Positions 45,266-54,854 of a stretch of DNA of 64,000 nt are shown in pieces. Where the stretch lies: the NCBI GenBank assembly GCA_905182745.1, contig CAJJCR010000015.1, positions 1 to 64,000 on the forward strand, given 5' to 3'. Below the pieces are notes generated by a model, which was not told the DNA's origin, did no database searches, and worked only from the letters and a program-made list of their open reading frames with translations. Position numbers and translations under genes: made by a program. Each line of letters begins with the position of its first letter. Position 1 is the stretch's first letter. Origin of the DNA: Bacteroidetes bacterium MED-G20. GTDB lineage: Bacteria > Bacteroidota > Bacteroidia > Flavobacteriales_D > Parvicellaceae.

Positions 45266-46614
45266 TAAAAAACTTTCAAAATATTGTGGTTTTAGGTGCT
45301 GGAAAAAGTGGTATTGGCGCAGCGGTACTAGCTAAGAAAAATAATTTAAATGTTCTGCTCTGTGACGATGCAAATATATCCAAGGAATCTACCAATACTT
45401 TAAGAGAATTTGGAGTTGAATATTACCAAGTGGATTATATGCCATTTATTTCCTCTGTTCAAGATGTTTTGGTTGTTAGCCCTGGAATCGATAATGACCA
45501 TCAATTAGTAAAATATTTTATAAAAAGTTCCAAACCCATTATAAGTGAAATTGAATTTGCAAGCTATTTCTGCAATGCAAAAAAAATATGTATTACTGGA
45601 ACTAATGGAAAGACCACTACCACTTTAATGGTTACTTACCTTTTAGAGAATGCAGGATACAATGTAAAAGCGGTTGGGAATATTGGTCAAAGTTATGCCA
45701 TGTCAGTAGCTTTAGAAAATGTGGACTACTATGTTATTGAACTCAGTAGTTTTCAATTAGATAGAATGTACGATTTCAAATCTGACATTTCAATAATTCT
45801 AAATATTTCCCCAGATCATTTGGATAGATATCAACAAGATTTCACAAAATATTCGAAAAGTAAATTTAGGATTTGTCAAAACATGTCCAAAAGTGATTGT
45901 CTAATTTATAACCACGACGATAAAGTAATATCAGAATGGATTATGTCTCAAGACGAAGTCTCTTACGAATTAGCTCCAGTTTCCATAAATGAGAAATTAC
46001 TCAAAGGATCTTGGTTAGAAAAAGAACAAATAAAAATCAGTATAAACAATAAAAAACAAACAATTATGTCCATTCATCAATTGGCCCAACAAGGCAAGCA
46101 CAATTTATTTAATTCTATGGCTGCGGGAGTTGCAGCAAGAGTATTAGATATTAGAAAAGAAATTATCCGAGACAGTCTAGCGGATTTTCAAAATGTAGAA
46201 CATAGATTGGAGGATGTTGCCAAAATCCATGGAATTAATTTTATAAATGATTCAAAGGCGACAAATGTCAATTCAACATGGTATGCTTTAGAAAGCATGC
46301 AGCAACCAACTATTTGGATTGTTGGAGGAATAGATAAAGGAAATGATTACTCCATATTAGAGGGACTTGTAAAACAAAAGGTTTTAGGAATTGTTTGCTT
46401 AGGAAAAGATAATTCTAAGATTAAAGAGGCTTTTGGTTCCATAGTGGATTCTTTTTATGAAGCTGAATCAGCGGATCAAGCAGTACAAATTAGTTATAGA
46501 ATTGCTAAAAAAGGATTTAATGTTTTGCTTTCTCCTGCTTGTTCTAGTTTCGATTTATTTAAGAGTTATGAAGATAGAGGTCATCAATTTAAAAATGCAG
46601 TAAGAACATTATAA
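45262..46614 (+). CDS. murD: UDP-MurNAc-L-alanine:D-glutamate ligase
   Basis: MurD adds D-glutamate to UDP-MurNAc-L-Ala. The N-terminal UDP-binding domain ([18 protein letters not shown]) is followed by the ATP-binding [22 protein letters not shown] and ISPDHLDRY, and the C-terminal domain with [33 protein letters not shown] and [19 protein letters not shown]. At 450 residues the ligase is complete. It is followed after 9 bp by a smaller gene resembling its own C-terminal domain. Confidence 0.97.
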   Translation: MIKNFQNIVVLGAGKSGIGAAVLAKKNNLNVLLCDDANISKESTNTLREFGVEYYQVDYMPFISSVQDVLVVSPGIDNDHQLVKYFIKSSKPIISEIEFASYFCNAKKICITGTNGKTTTTLMVTYLLENAGYNVKAVGNIGQSYAMSVALENVDYYVIELSSFQLDRMYDFKSDISIILNISPDHLDRYQQDFTKYSKSKFRICQNMSKSDCLIYNHDDKVISEWIMSQDEVSYELAPVSINEKLLKGSWLEKEQIKISINNKKQTIMSIHQLAQQGKHNLFNSMAAGVAARVLDIRKEIIRDSLADFQNVEHRLEDVAKIHGINFINDSKATNVNSTWYALESMQQPTIWIVGGIDKGNDYSILEGLVKQKVLGIVCLGKDNSKIKEAFGSIVDSFYEAESADQAVQISYRIAKKGFNVLLSPACSSFDLFKSYEDRGHQFKNAVRTL

Positions 46615-46623
46615 TTTTTGTAG

Positions 46624-47122
46624 ATGAATATACTAAAGCAGAAATCTATAAGAAAACAGCTCCTTAATAAAAGAAAAGAATCTTTGAATTCTTTCTCTTC
46701 TATCAGAGCACACACTTGAATTTTTTTCAGAAAAGCTAGATAAAATATGGATTAATGATTCCAAATCAACAGATAGTGGAGCTACAGCATATTCTTTGTC
46801 AAATATAGATGGACCAATTATTTGGATAGTTGGTCAAAACCAATCTCCAAGAGATTTGGACATTCTCGAGGATTTAGTTTTGTCAAAAGTAACGGAGATA
46901 ATCTATTATGGAAAACATGAAACCAATATAAAATATCTATTTGGCTCTAAAATTAAGTATTCTCAATTGTCAACCATTAAGGAGTCGGTGAATATGGCTT
47001 TAAATAATCCTACTAAAAATACAAGTATTCTTTTCTCTCCCGCTTGCTCAAGTTATATTACTCATGAAAACTACCAGTTAAGAGGAGATTATTTTAAAAA
47101 TTTAATTGATAGTTTAGATTAA
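46624..47122 (+). CDS. Stand-alone MurD C-terminal-domain paralogue (frameshifted)
   Basis: A protein of about 165 residues that matches only the linker and C-terminal domain of MurD. Parallels in order are IWINDSKSTDSGAT with [30 protein letters not shown] with [17 protein letters not shown], and ILFSPACSSYITHENYQLRGDYF with [22 protein letters not shown]. The central ATP-binding domain is absent, so it cannot act as a ligase alone. The frame changes once near 46705-46715 (one extra base in GCACACAC). The two copies are clearly diverged, so this is not a misassembly repeat. It shares a base with ftsW. Either a relic of a tandem duplication or a regulatory subunit. Confidence 0.75.
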
Positions 47123-48249
47123 TGCAACAGCTAATTGAGAAATACCTAAAGGGTGATAAAGTAATTTGGACAATCATAATATTGCTTTCATTGTACTCAA
47201 TAGTTATGGCTTACAGCTCAAGTTCTAATTTAGCATTTAGAATTTCAGGTGGAAATGTTGCTCCTTATGTTATTAAGCACACTTTAATTATAATAATTGG
47301 AATTATTCTGATTATTTATTTACAGTTTTTTCCATACAAGTATTTTTCACGATTATCCCAAATAGGAATTTTTGTTTCTATTGTTTTATTGTTTGTTACA
47401 CTTTTATTTGGAGTCAGTAAAGGAAATGCTTCAAGATGGATAATGGGTTTTCAACCTTCAGACTTTGCGAAGCTAGTTCTTATAATCTATGTCTCACGTA
47501 TGCTTACCAATAAGAAGGATGAGATTAAGGATTTTAAAAAAGGTTTAATACCTATTTTATGGCCTGTAGCTCTAATTTGTGGCTTAATTCTCCCAGCTGA
47601 TTTTTCTACTGCAGCGATGTTATTTACCGTTTGTTTTACAATGATGTTTATAGGAGGTGCTAAAATAAAGCATTTAGGATCTATTATAGGAACTGCTTTT
47701 CTAGGTTTTGCTTTTTTAATTCTTGTCAATATCGCAGTTCCTGGTTTTTTACCTAGGGTGGATACCTGGGAAAAAAGAATGATGAGCTTTGGAAGTGGTG
47801 AGAAACAAGAAAATTACCAAGCTGAAATGGCAAAACGAGCGGTCGCAAATGGATTTTTATTTGGAAAAGGTCCGGGGAAAGGACATGTTAAAAATGATTT
47901 GTATTCTGCTCAATCAGATTTTATTTATGCTTCTTCTATTGAAGAATTTGGCTCTATAATTGGAGGAATAGGATTGGTTATTTTATATATGATTTTATTT
48001 TTCAGAGCGATTAGAATTATGAATAAAGTGGATAGTAAATTTGCTTCTTTTATTGTATTTGGATTAAGTTTTATGCTAATCTTCCAATCTTTTATAAATA
48101 TGGGGGTTGGGGTAAATTTATTTCCTGTTACCGGTCAACCTTTGCCTTTAATTAGTATGGGTGGAACTTCTATATTATTTACCTGTATTTCTTTGGGAAT
48201 AATTTTAAATGTTAGTACAACAGTATATAAAGATTCTGAAAATGTCTAG
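47122..48249 (+). CDS. ftsW: Septal peptidoglycan polymerase FtsW
   Basis: FtsW is the SEDS-family glycosyltransferase that polymerises septal peptidoglycan from lipid II, working with FtsI. The 375-residue protein has about ten hydrophobic segments. SEDS marks include the SSSNLAF stretch near the first helix, RWIMGFQPSDFAKL, QSDFIYASSIEEFGSIIGG and NMGVGVNLFPVTGQPLPLISMGGTS. Its start shares a base with the MurD-like gene and its end overlaps murG by 8 bp. Confidence 0.95.
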   Translation: MQQLIEKYLKGDKVIWTIIILLSLYSIVMAYSSSSNLAFRISGGNVAPYVIKHTLIIIIGIILIIYLQFFPYKYFSRLSQIGIFVSIVLLFVTLLFGVSKGNASRWIMGFQPSDFAKLVLIIYVSRMLTNKKDEIKDFKKGLIPILWPVALICGLILPADFSTAAMLFTVCFTMMFIGGAKIKHLGSIIGTAFLGFAFLILVNIAVPGFLPRVDTWEKRMMSFGSGEKQENYQAEMAKRAVANGFLFGKGPGKGHVKNDLYSAQSDFIYASSIEEFGSIIGGIGLVILYMILFFRAIRIMNKVDSKFASFIVFGLSFMLIFQSFINMGVGVNLFPVTGQPLPLISMGGTSILFTCISLGIILNVSTTVYKDSENV

Positions 48250-49354
48250 CTATAAAGTAATCATTAGTGGTGGTGGAACTGGAGGGCATATTTACCCAGC
48301 TATTACAATTGCAAAGAAAATATTAGAAATAAGTAAAGATTCGGAAATACTATTTGTTGGAGCAAAAGGGAGAATGGAAATGGAAAAAGTTCCAGAAGAG
48401 GGGTTTGAAATTGTTGGGCTAAATGTTGTGGGCATCCAAAGATCTATGTCTATAAATGCAATTCTTAAAAACCTAAAGTTTCCTTTTCTACTTTTAAAAA
48501 GTTTCAATCATGCAAGGAAAATAATTAAGGATTTTCAACCAAATATTGTGGTTGGTGTTGGTGGCTATGCAAGTGGACCAACTCTAAGAATGGCACACAG
48601 TTTAAAAATTCCTACATTAATTCAAGAGCAGAATTCTTATGCCGGTCTAACCAATAAGTGGCTGAGTAAAAAAACTAAAAAAATTTGTGTTGCATATGAA
48701 AATATGAATCAATTTTTTGACACAAATAAATTGGTTTTAACTGGCAATCCAGTAAGAAAAGACATTGAAAATTTAGATGCTAAGTTGTTGGATGCTAAAA
48801 CCTATTTTAAAGTTTCTAAGAATGAAAAAGTAATTTTAGTTTTAGGAGGAAGTTTAGGTGCAAAATCTATTAACGAGGGGATTTTAAATTCTATTGATAC
48901 AATCAAAGACCAACCAATTAAATTACTGTGGCAAGTTGGCAAAAGATATTTTGAGTCTGTAGAAAATCAATTAAACCAAATTAATATTCCCAATGTAAAA
49001 GCTTTAGCATTTATTAAAAGAATGGACTTAGCTTATTCTCTTGCGGATCTAGTTATCTCTAGAGCGGGTGCATTGTCTATTAGTGAACTTACTTTAGCAG
49101 GTAAGCCAAGTATTTTGGTTCCATCCCCCAACGTTTCAGAAGATCATCAGACTAAAAATGCGATGTCTTTGGTGAATAAATCTGCTGCAATTCTTGTTGA
49201 GGATAGCCAAACCAATTTTCTTTTGAGAACTGCCATGGATTTACTTAAGGACAAAAATCAATTGAGTACCATTTCTAAAAATGCAAAAAAAATGGGAAAG
49301 CCAAATGCTAGTGAAGATATTGTCAATGAAATATTTAAACTTATTAATAAATGA
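48242..49354 (+). CDS. murG: Lipid II synthase (N-acetylglucosaminyltransferase)
   Basis: MurG adds N-acetylglucosamine to lipid I on the inner face of the membrane. Motifs are ISGGGTGGHIYPAITIAKK at the N-terminus, VGVGGYASGPTLRMA, QEQNSYAGLTNKWLSK, LVLGGSLGAKSIN and VISRAGALSISELTLAGKPSILVPSPN. The ATG at 48242 (MSSYKVIISGGGTGG) is chosen over an upstream in-frame start within ftsW. The 370-residue length is normal, and the end overlaps murC by 4 bp. Confidence 0.97.
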   Translation: MSSYKVIISGGGTGGHIYPAITIAKKILEISKDSEILFVGAKGRMEMEKVPEEGFEIVGLNVVGIQRSMSINAILKNLKFPFLLLKSFNHARKIIKDFQPNIVVGVGGYASGPTLRMAHSLKIPTLIQEQNSYAGLTNKWLSKKTKKICVAYENMNQFFDTNKLVLTGNPVRKDIENLDAKLLDAKTYFKVSKNEKVILVLGGSLGAKSINEGILNSIDTIKDQPIKLLWQVGKRYFESVENQLNQINIPNVKALAFIKRMDLAYSLADLVISRAGALSISELTLAGKPSILVPSPNVSEDHQTKNAMSLVNKSAAILVEDSQTNFLLRTAMDLLKDKNQLSTISKNAKKMGKPNASEDIVNEIFKLINK

Positions 49355-50703
49355 ATTTAGATAATTTTAAATCCATATATTTTATTGGAATTGGTGGGAT
49401 AGGTATGAGTGCACTGGCCCATTATTTTGTAAATCAAGGGGTCAAGGTAAGTGGTTATGATAGAACTAAAAGTGAGTTAACTAAAGAGTTAGAAAAAATC
49501 GGCGTTGAAATATTTCATGATGAAAATATAGATTCTTTAAAAGACCTTAAAAACATCCAATTGGCAATTTTTACACCTGCAATAAATCCAAAAAACATCT
49601 ATTTCGAATATTTTAAAAAATCCCAAGTTCCTTTATTAAAAAGATCTCAAATACTTGGCGAAATAACAAAATCACTAGATACTATTGCAGTTGCAGGAAC
49701 TCATGGCAAAACAACAACTAGTTCTATTATTGCTCATATTTTAACATCAGATAAAAAAGATGGGCTCTGTTTCATAGGTGGAATAACATCTAATTACAAG
49801 TCTAATTTTTTAATAGGAGATGGGGATTTTTCAGTAGTGGAAGCGGACGAATACGACCGTTCATTTATGAACCTATTTCCAGATACAATTGTATTGACAT
49901 CTATGGATGCTGATCATTTGGATATTTATGAAAATAAAGATTCTTTGATTAATGCATTTAAGGATTTCACCAATTTATTAAGCGATAATAAAAAGTTGAT
50001 TGTAGAAGAAAATATCAGTCATTTTTTCAAGGAAAATTTGTCCTATGGTTTTAAAAAAGACAATGATTTACAAATTATAAATATTCAAATTAAAGAATGC
50101 TTGTATTTGTTTGACATTATCTTTAACAATCAAACCTACGAGAATTTCGTATTTAAAATGCCTGGAAGTTATAATTTATTAAATGCTGCAGGTTCTATTT
50201 TAGCATGTTTAATTAATGGAATAACTGTTGAAAGTATAAAAAATGGACTCGAAAGCTACTCAGGAGTTAAAAGAAGATTTGATGTTCAGTTAAGCCTTCC
50301 AAAACTTATCTACATTGATGATTATGCACACCATCCTAAAGAGATTGATTCTCTTTTAAGTGCTGTAAAGTCTTTTTATCCACAAAAATTTGTAGTTGGG
50401 GTGTTTCAACCACATTTGTTTTCCAGAACTAGAGATTTCATGGATTATTTTGCAGAAAGTTTATCCGGATTTGATCAAATTTTTTTGTTGCCTATTTATC
50501 CTGCAAGAGAATCTCCAATTGAGGGTACAGATTCTTCGGTTTTAATGCAAAAAATTAAAAATAGTAATAAGCGGATAATTAATTCAGTAAATGAACTTTT
50601 CAATTTCATAAATCGAGACTTAGATACGGTTTTACTTACAATAGGTGCTGGTGATATCGATCAATGGCCAAAACAAATAAAAAAAATTGCTTTGAATGCT
50701 TAA
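49351..50703 (+). CDS. murC: UDP-MurNAc:L-alanine ligase
   Basis: MurC adds L-alanine to UDP-MurNAc, the first amino acid of the stem peptide. The start YFIGIGGIGMSALAHYF, ATP-binding VAGTHGKTTTSSIIAHIL, EADEYDRSFM, LTSMDADHLDIY, VKRRFD and DDYAHHPKEI are all present. The C-terminal LTIGAGDIDQW is the expected ending. 450 residues is normal. It overlaps murG and ftsQ by a few bases each. Confidence 0.97.
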   Translation: MNLDNFKSIYFIGIGGIGMSALAHYFVNQGVKVSGYDRTKSELTKELEKIGVEIFHDENIDSLKDLKNIQLAIFTPAINPKNIYFEYFKKSQVPLLKRSQILGEITKSLDTIAVAGTHGKTTTSSIIAHILTSDKKDGLCFIGGITSNYKSNFLIGDGDFSVVEADEYDRSFMNLFPDTIVLTSMDADHLDIYENKDSLINAFKDFTNLLSDNKKLIVEENISHFFKENLSYGFKKDNDLQIINIQIKECLYLFDIIFNNQTYENFVFKMPGSYNLLNAAGSILACLINGITVESIKNGLESYSGVKRRFDVQLSLPKLIYIDDYAHHPKEIDSLLSAVKSFYPQKFVVGVFQPHLFSRTRDFMDYFAESLSGFDQIFLLPIYPARESPIEGTDSSVLMQKIKNSNKRIINSVNELFNFINRDLDTVLLTIGAGDIDQWPKQIKKIALNA

Positions 50704-51478
50704 GAAAATTGGTAAAATATTTTTTTGGATTTCTATTCTCTCAGGATGGATTGTTTTATCTGGTTTTGTTTCGAATTTTTACCAAGATATAAAACTTAAG
50801 AAAGTGCAAATTAATTTTATTGAGGACAATCTTCATGAATTTATTACAAAATCAGAGGTGAATTCTATGTTATCTTTAATGGGTGTTGTTGAGAAAGTTA
50901 CCTTAAAACACGAAATTGATTTTTCTCATATTGAATTGAAACTTTTAAATCATTCTGCAATTAATGATGCTGAAGTTTATTTTAATAACAATGGAAATCT
51001 AGAAGTCAATATTAAAAAAAGAACCCCAATAGCCAGGTTTATAAGCCCTGTCTATGAAAAGAATTTTTATATAGATGATAATGGATTTCTTATGCCACTT
51101 TGTAGCACTTATGTATCCAGAGTTCCTATTTTTTCTGGTAAAATAAATATTCCAGAAAGATTAAACTTAAATATCTTAGATAGCCTTCATAAGTCCCCAG
51201 ATTTCCAAAAAATTTATAAAATGAGTAAATTAATTAACAATGACTCGTTCTTAAAATCTCAAATTGTTCAAATCTACATCAACAATAATGGCTACTTTGA
51301 ATTTATTCCAAGAATAGGTAACCAAAGAATTTTGTTTGGATCAATAGAGAATATGGAAAAGAAATTTAAAAAAATTAAACTTTTTTATAAAAATGGCCCA
51401 CAGCCAAAAGACTTAAATAAGTACGATACACTTAATGTATTATATGAAAATCAAATAATCTGCTCAAAAAGAAACTAA
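50696..51478 (+). CDS. ftsQ: Cell division protein FtsQ
   Basis: A 260-residue single-pass membrane protein in the ftsQ position. After a short cytoplasmic start there is a hydrophobic segment (IFFWISILSGWIVLSGFV), then a POTRA-like region with FITKSEVNSMLSLMG and LLNHSAINDAEVYFNNNGNLEVNIKKRTPIARF, typical of FtsQ/DivIB in Bacteroidota. It links the early and late division proteins. Spacing to ftsA is 1 bp. Confidence 0.92.
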   Translation: MLKKIGKIFFWISILSGWIVLSGFVSNFYQDIKLKKVQINFIEDNLHEFITKSEVNSMLSLMGVVEKVTLKHEIDFSHIELKLLNHSAINDAEVYFNNNGNLEVNIKKRTPIARFISPVYEKNFYIDDNGFLMPLCSTYVSRVPIFSGKINIPERLNLNILDSLHKSPDFQKIYKMSKLINNDSFLKSQIVQIYINNNGYFEFIPRIGNQRILFGSIENMEKKFKKIKLFYKNGPQPKDLNKYDTLNVLYENQIICSKRN

Positions 51479-51479
51479 A

Positions 51480-52742
51480 ATGGATGCACCAGAAATAATT
51501 GTAGGACTAGATATTGGAACCACTAAAATTGCTTGTTTGGTTGGGAGAAAAACTGATCACGGGAAAATTGAGATATTGGGTATTGGTAAGGCACCCAGTT
51601 TGGGAGTTACAAGAGGAGTAGTTTCTAATATCGAAAAGACTGTTCAGTCAATAAGATCTGCAGTTGAAGAAGCTGAATCTAAATCTGGAATTGAAATAAA
51701 AGTGGTGAATGTTGGAATTGCTGGTCAACATATTAAGAGTCTTCAGCATAGGGGAATGATTACTAGAGATTCTATTGAAGAAGAAATTTCTCAAAAAGAT
51801 GTCGATGAGCTAATTGAAGACATGTATAAATTAGTGATGTTACCTGGAGAAGAAATTATTCATGTTTTGCCTCAGGAATATATTGTCGATAGACAGCCTG
51901 GAATAAAAGACCCTATTGGTATGTCGGGTGTTCAGTTAGAGGCAAATTTCCATATTATCACTGGCCAAATGGCTGCGGCCAAAAATATATTTAAGTGTGT
52001 TAGTAAAGCTGGTCTTGAAGTAGCAGAATTAGTTCTTGAACCACTTGCATCTTCTTCGGCAGTGATTAGCAATGAAGAAAAAGAAGCTGGTGTAGCTTTG
52101 GTTGATATTGGTGGCGGAACTACAGATATTGCCATCTTCCACGATGGAATTATCAGACATACTGCAGTAATTCCTTTTGGGGGAAATGTAATCACTGAAG
52201 ATATTAAAGAAGGTTGCACAATTATGCACAGACAAGCAGAATTATTAAAAACCAAGTTTGGTGCTGCGGTCACTCAAACCAATCAAGACAACGAAGTAGT
52301 TTGTATTCCAGGACTGAGAGGAAGAGATCCCAAAGAAATATCTGTTATGAATTTAGCGAATATTATCAATGCTAGAATGTCAGAAATATTAGAACATATT
52401 TATTATGAAATTAAAAATTCTGGTTTTGAGAAAAAACTAATTGGTGGTATCGTTGTAACAGGTGGAGGATCTCAACTTAAGCACATGAACCAATTGATAG
52501 AATTTACAACCGGGATGGATTCTAGAGTTGGTTATCCAAATGAGCATTTAAGCTCCAATACTAATATTAATGTTACTTCCCCTTTATTTGCAACAGGTGT
52601 TGGTTTAGTAGCTAAAGGGTTTGAAAAATTTGAATTATTAAAGTCAAGAAATGAAAAAATAAATACAAGAATGCATTCTCAAAAAAATAAGGGAAGCTTT
52701 TTTGAAAAGATTAAAACATTTTTTGACGAAAAAGTAGATTAA
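51480..52742 (+). CDS. ftsA: Cell division protein FtsA
   Basis: FtsA is the actin-like protein that tethers FtsZ to the membrane. ATPase-fold motifs are GLDIGTTKIACLVG, the 1C domain around residues 85-165, VALVDIGGGTTDIAIF and GGIVVTGGGSQLKHM. The C-terminal basic and aromatic segment (KNKGSFFEKIKTFFDEK) resembles the amphipathic membrane-targeting helix. The 420-residue length is in range. It precedes ftsZ by 17 bp. Confidence 0.96.
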   Translation: MDAPEIIVGLDIGTTKIACLVGRKTDHGKIEILGIGKAPSLGVTRGVVSNIEKTVQSIRSAVEEAESKSGIEIKVVNVGIAGQHIKSLQHRGMITRDSIEEEISQKDVDELIEDMYKLVMLPGEEIIHVLPQEYIVDRQPGIKDPIGMSGVQLEANFHIITGQMAAAKNIFKCVSKAGLEVAELVLEPLASSSAVISNEEKEAGVALVDIGGGTTDIAIFHDGIIRHTAVIPFGGNVITEDIKEGCTIMHRQAELLKTKFGAAVTQTNQDNEVVCIPGLRGRDPKEISVMNLANIINARMSEILEHIYYEIKNSGFEKKLIGGIVVTGGGSQLKHMNQLIEFTTGMDSRVGYPNEHLSSNTNINVTSPLFATGVGLVAKGFEKFELLKSRNEKINTRMHSQKNKGSFFEKIKTFFDEKVD

Positions 52743-52759
52743 CAATTAAAAATAAAATC

Positions 52760-54400
52760 ATGATGAAATTTGATTTACCTAAAGAACAATCCTCCATTAT
52801 CAAAGTAATTGGTGTTGGTGGTGGCGGAAGTAATGCTGTAAACCATATGTACCGCCTAGGAATAAAAGGGGTAGACTTTGTAGTGTGTAATACGGACCAT
52901 CAAGCATTAGACACAAGTCCTGTACCTACTAAAATCCCCTTAGGTCAAAGCTTGACAGAAGGAAGAGGAGCTGGTTCCATTCCTGATGTAGGTAAAAATG
53001 CAGCAATTGAAAACCTGGAGGATGTCAATGAAATTCTTGCAAAAAACACAAAGATGATTTTTGTTACTGCTGGTATGGGTGGAGGAACCGGAACTGGTGC
53101 AGCACCCGTCATTGCTCAAGCAGCAAAAGACATGGGAATATTAACTGTTGGTATTATAACTGTTCCATTTACTTTTGAAGGAAGAAAAAGAAGGACGCAG
53201 GCAGAAGAGGGCATTGAAAAAATGAGAGAGTCTGTAGATACCTTATTGGTGATTAACAATGACAAACTAAGAGAAATGTTTGGGAATTTGACACTGGTCA
53301 ATGCATTCGAAAATGCCGATGATGTTTTGGCTATAGCTGCCAAAGGAATTGCAGAAGTAATATCTGTAACTGGACAAATAAATGTCGATTTTAACGATGT
53401 CAATACCGTTATGAAAGATAGTGGAGTTGCTATCATGGGTTCAGCAGAAGGAGAAGGTGAAAATAGAGCAATAAAGTGTGTTGAAAATGCTTTGAATTCT
53501 CCACTTCTAAACGACAATAATATTGATGGAGCTAAATACGTTTTACTCAATATTACTTATGGAACACAAGCGGTTCTAATGGATGAAATTTCTGACATAA
53601 CAGATTATATCCAAGAAGAGGCGGGAAGTACAGCTGATGTTATTTGGGGTCATGGATACGATGAATCTCTTGGCGATAAATTATGTGTTACAATTATTGC
53701 AACTGGCTTTAATACGACTCCCCATACTGGTCTTTCCATGAAAGCTCCAAAGAAAAATATAATGAATTTAGAAGACGATTCACCAGAAATTATTACTAAT
53801 GAAGCTGAATATTTAACAGAGCCAGTAACAAATATTGATGAGGAAAGTTTAGAAGAAACCCCAGAACTAGACCCTTCAGAAAGCACAATGAAAAGATTTG
53901 TTCTTGAAGATGATGAAATTAGTCAAGAAAACGAAATGACTAATGATACTGAAGAATCTGATAACTCTAGCCTTTATGAAGAAAACACACCACAAAGTGA
54001 CGGTAAAGTACGATTCTTACTGGAAGATGATGAAATGCCCAACTTAGATACAGATTTAAAGCATTCAGAAAGTACACAGGTTTTAGATTCTGATTTAATG
54101 ACTGTAAATGACGAAGAGAAAATAGTAGATCAGGTTAAGGAAGTGGAGTCAAAGGCAATTTCTGACGAACGTTTAGAAAGAATAAGAAAGGCTACAGATA
54201 AACTAAGATCTCCATTGGGTCTAAACGAAATGGAGAGTGAGCCTGCCTATAAAAGAAGAAATGTAGACCTTAAGGATGTAAAATATTCAGATGATTCATC
54301 GAGTTCAAGGTATACATTGTGGGAGAATATAAACGACAGCGGAGAAAAAGAAACCGGGTTAAGTGATAACAACAGCTTCTTACACGACAACGTGGATTAA
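52760..54400 (+). CDS. ftsZ: Cell division protein FtsZ
   Basis: FtsZ is the tubulin-like GTPase that forms the division ring. The GTPase core (about residues 10-325) has GVGGGGSNAVNHM, the tubulin signature GMGGGTGTGAAPV, and NVDFNDVNTVMKDSG (T7 loop). A long acidic linker follows (about 330-515), then a conserved end NSFLHDNVD. The linker contains the same motif twice, RFVLEDDE at residues 379-386 and RFLLEDDE at 418-425. A second ATG immediately follows the first. It closes the division cluster, with yqeY 1 bp downstream. Confidence 0.97.
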   Translation: MMKFDLPKEQSSIIKVIGVGGGGSNAVNHMYRLGIKGVDFVVCNTDHQALDTSPVPTKIPLGQSLTEGRGAGSIPDVGKNAAIENLEDVNEILAKNTKMIFVTAGMGGGTGTGAAPVIAQAAKDMGILTVGIITVPFTFEGRKRRTQAEEGIEKMRESVDTLLVINNDKLREMFGNLTLVNAFENADDVLAIAAKGIAEVISVTGQINVDFNDVNTVMKDSGVAIMGSAEGEGENRAIKCVENALNSPLLNDNNIDGAKYVLLNITYGTQAVLMDEISDITDYIQEEAGSTADVIWGHGYDESLGDKLCVTIIATGFNTTPHTGLSMKAPKKNIMNLEDDSPEIITNEAEYLTEPVTNIDEESLEETPELDPSESTMKRFVLEDDEISQENEMTNDTEESDNSSLYEENTPQSDGKVRFLLEDDEMPNLDTDLKHSESTQVLDSDLMTVNDEEKIVDQVKEVESKAISDERLERIRKATDKLRSPLGLNEMESEPAYKRRNVDLKDVKYSDDSSSSRYTLWENINDSGEKETGLSDNNSFLHDNVD

Positions 54401-54401
54401 T

Positions 54402-54854
54402 ATGGGTAAAATAGAGGATCAAATTCCTGTTGATTTAAAGACTGCAATGTTGGCTAAAGATAAAGTTAGATTAGCTGCTTTAAGAGCTGTTAAATCTGCA
54501 TTTTTATTAGAAAAAACAAAGGAAGGTTTTTCTGGAAATATTTCGGATGACCAAGCTCAGCAAATCATATCAAAGTTACACAAGCAAAGAATGGATGCAT
54601 ACCAAATATATGTAGATCAGAAAAGAGATGATCTGGCGACTGAGGAGATTGAAGAGGCAAAAGTTTTAGAAATTTATTTGCCTAAACAATTATCTGAGGA
54701 AGAATTGACCAAAGAGTTAAAAAATATTATAGATTCCCTAGGAGCATCTTCCATGTCAGATATTGGCAGAGTAATGGGCAAAGCGATTGGCCTATTAAAA
54801 GGAAAAGCAGATGGGAGCTTGATTTCAAAAATAACTAAAGAGTTATTGATTTAG
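54402..54854 (+). CDS. GatB/YqeY domain protein
   Basis: A 150-residue YqeY-family protein, homologous to the C-terminal tRNA-binding domain of GatB amidotransferase. Marks are KTAMLAKDKVRLAALRAVKSAF, LHKQRMDAYQIY and YLPKQLSEEEL, ending in IGRVMGKAIGLLKGKADGSLISKI. The ATG two bases after the ftsZ stop is preferred over an upstream start inside ftsZ. The role of stand-alone YqeY is unclear; its position after ftsZ is common in Bacteroidota. Confidence 0.93.
   Translation: MGKIEDQIPVDLKTAMLAKDKVRLAALRAVKSAFLLEKTKEGFSGNISDDQAQQIISKLHKQRMDAYQIYVDQKRDDLATEEIEEAKVLEIYLPKQLSEEELTKELKNIIDSLGASSMSDIGRVMGKAIGLLKGKADGSLISKITKELLI

Noticed and set aside
46796-47122. Treating the MurD-like fragment as a misassembled copy of murD
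   Set aside because: The two copies differ throughout at the nucleotide and protein level, so this is a diverged paralogue, not an assembly repeat.
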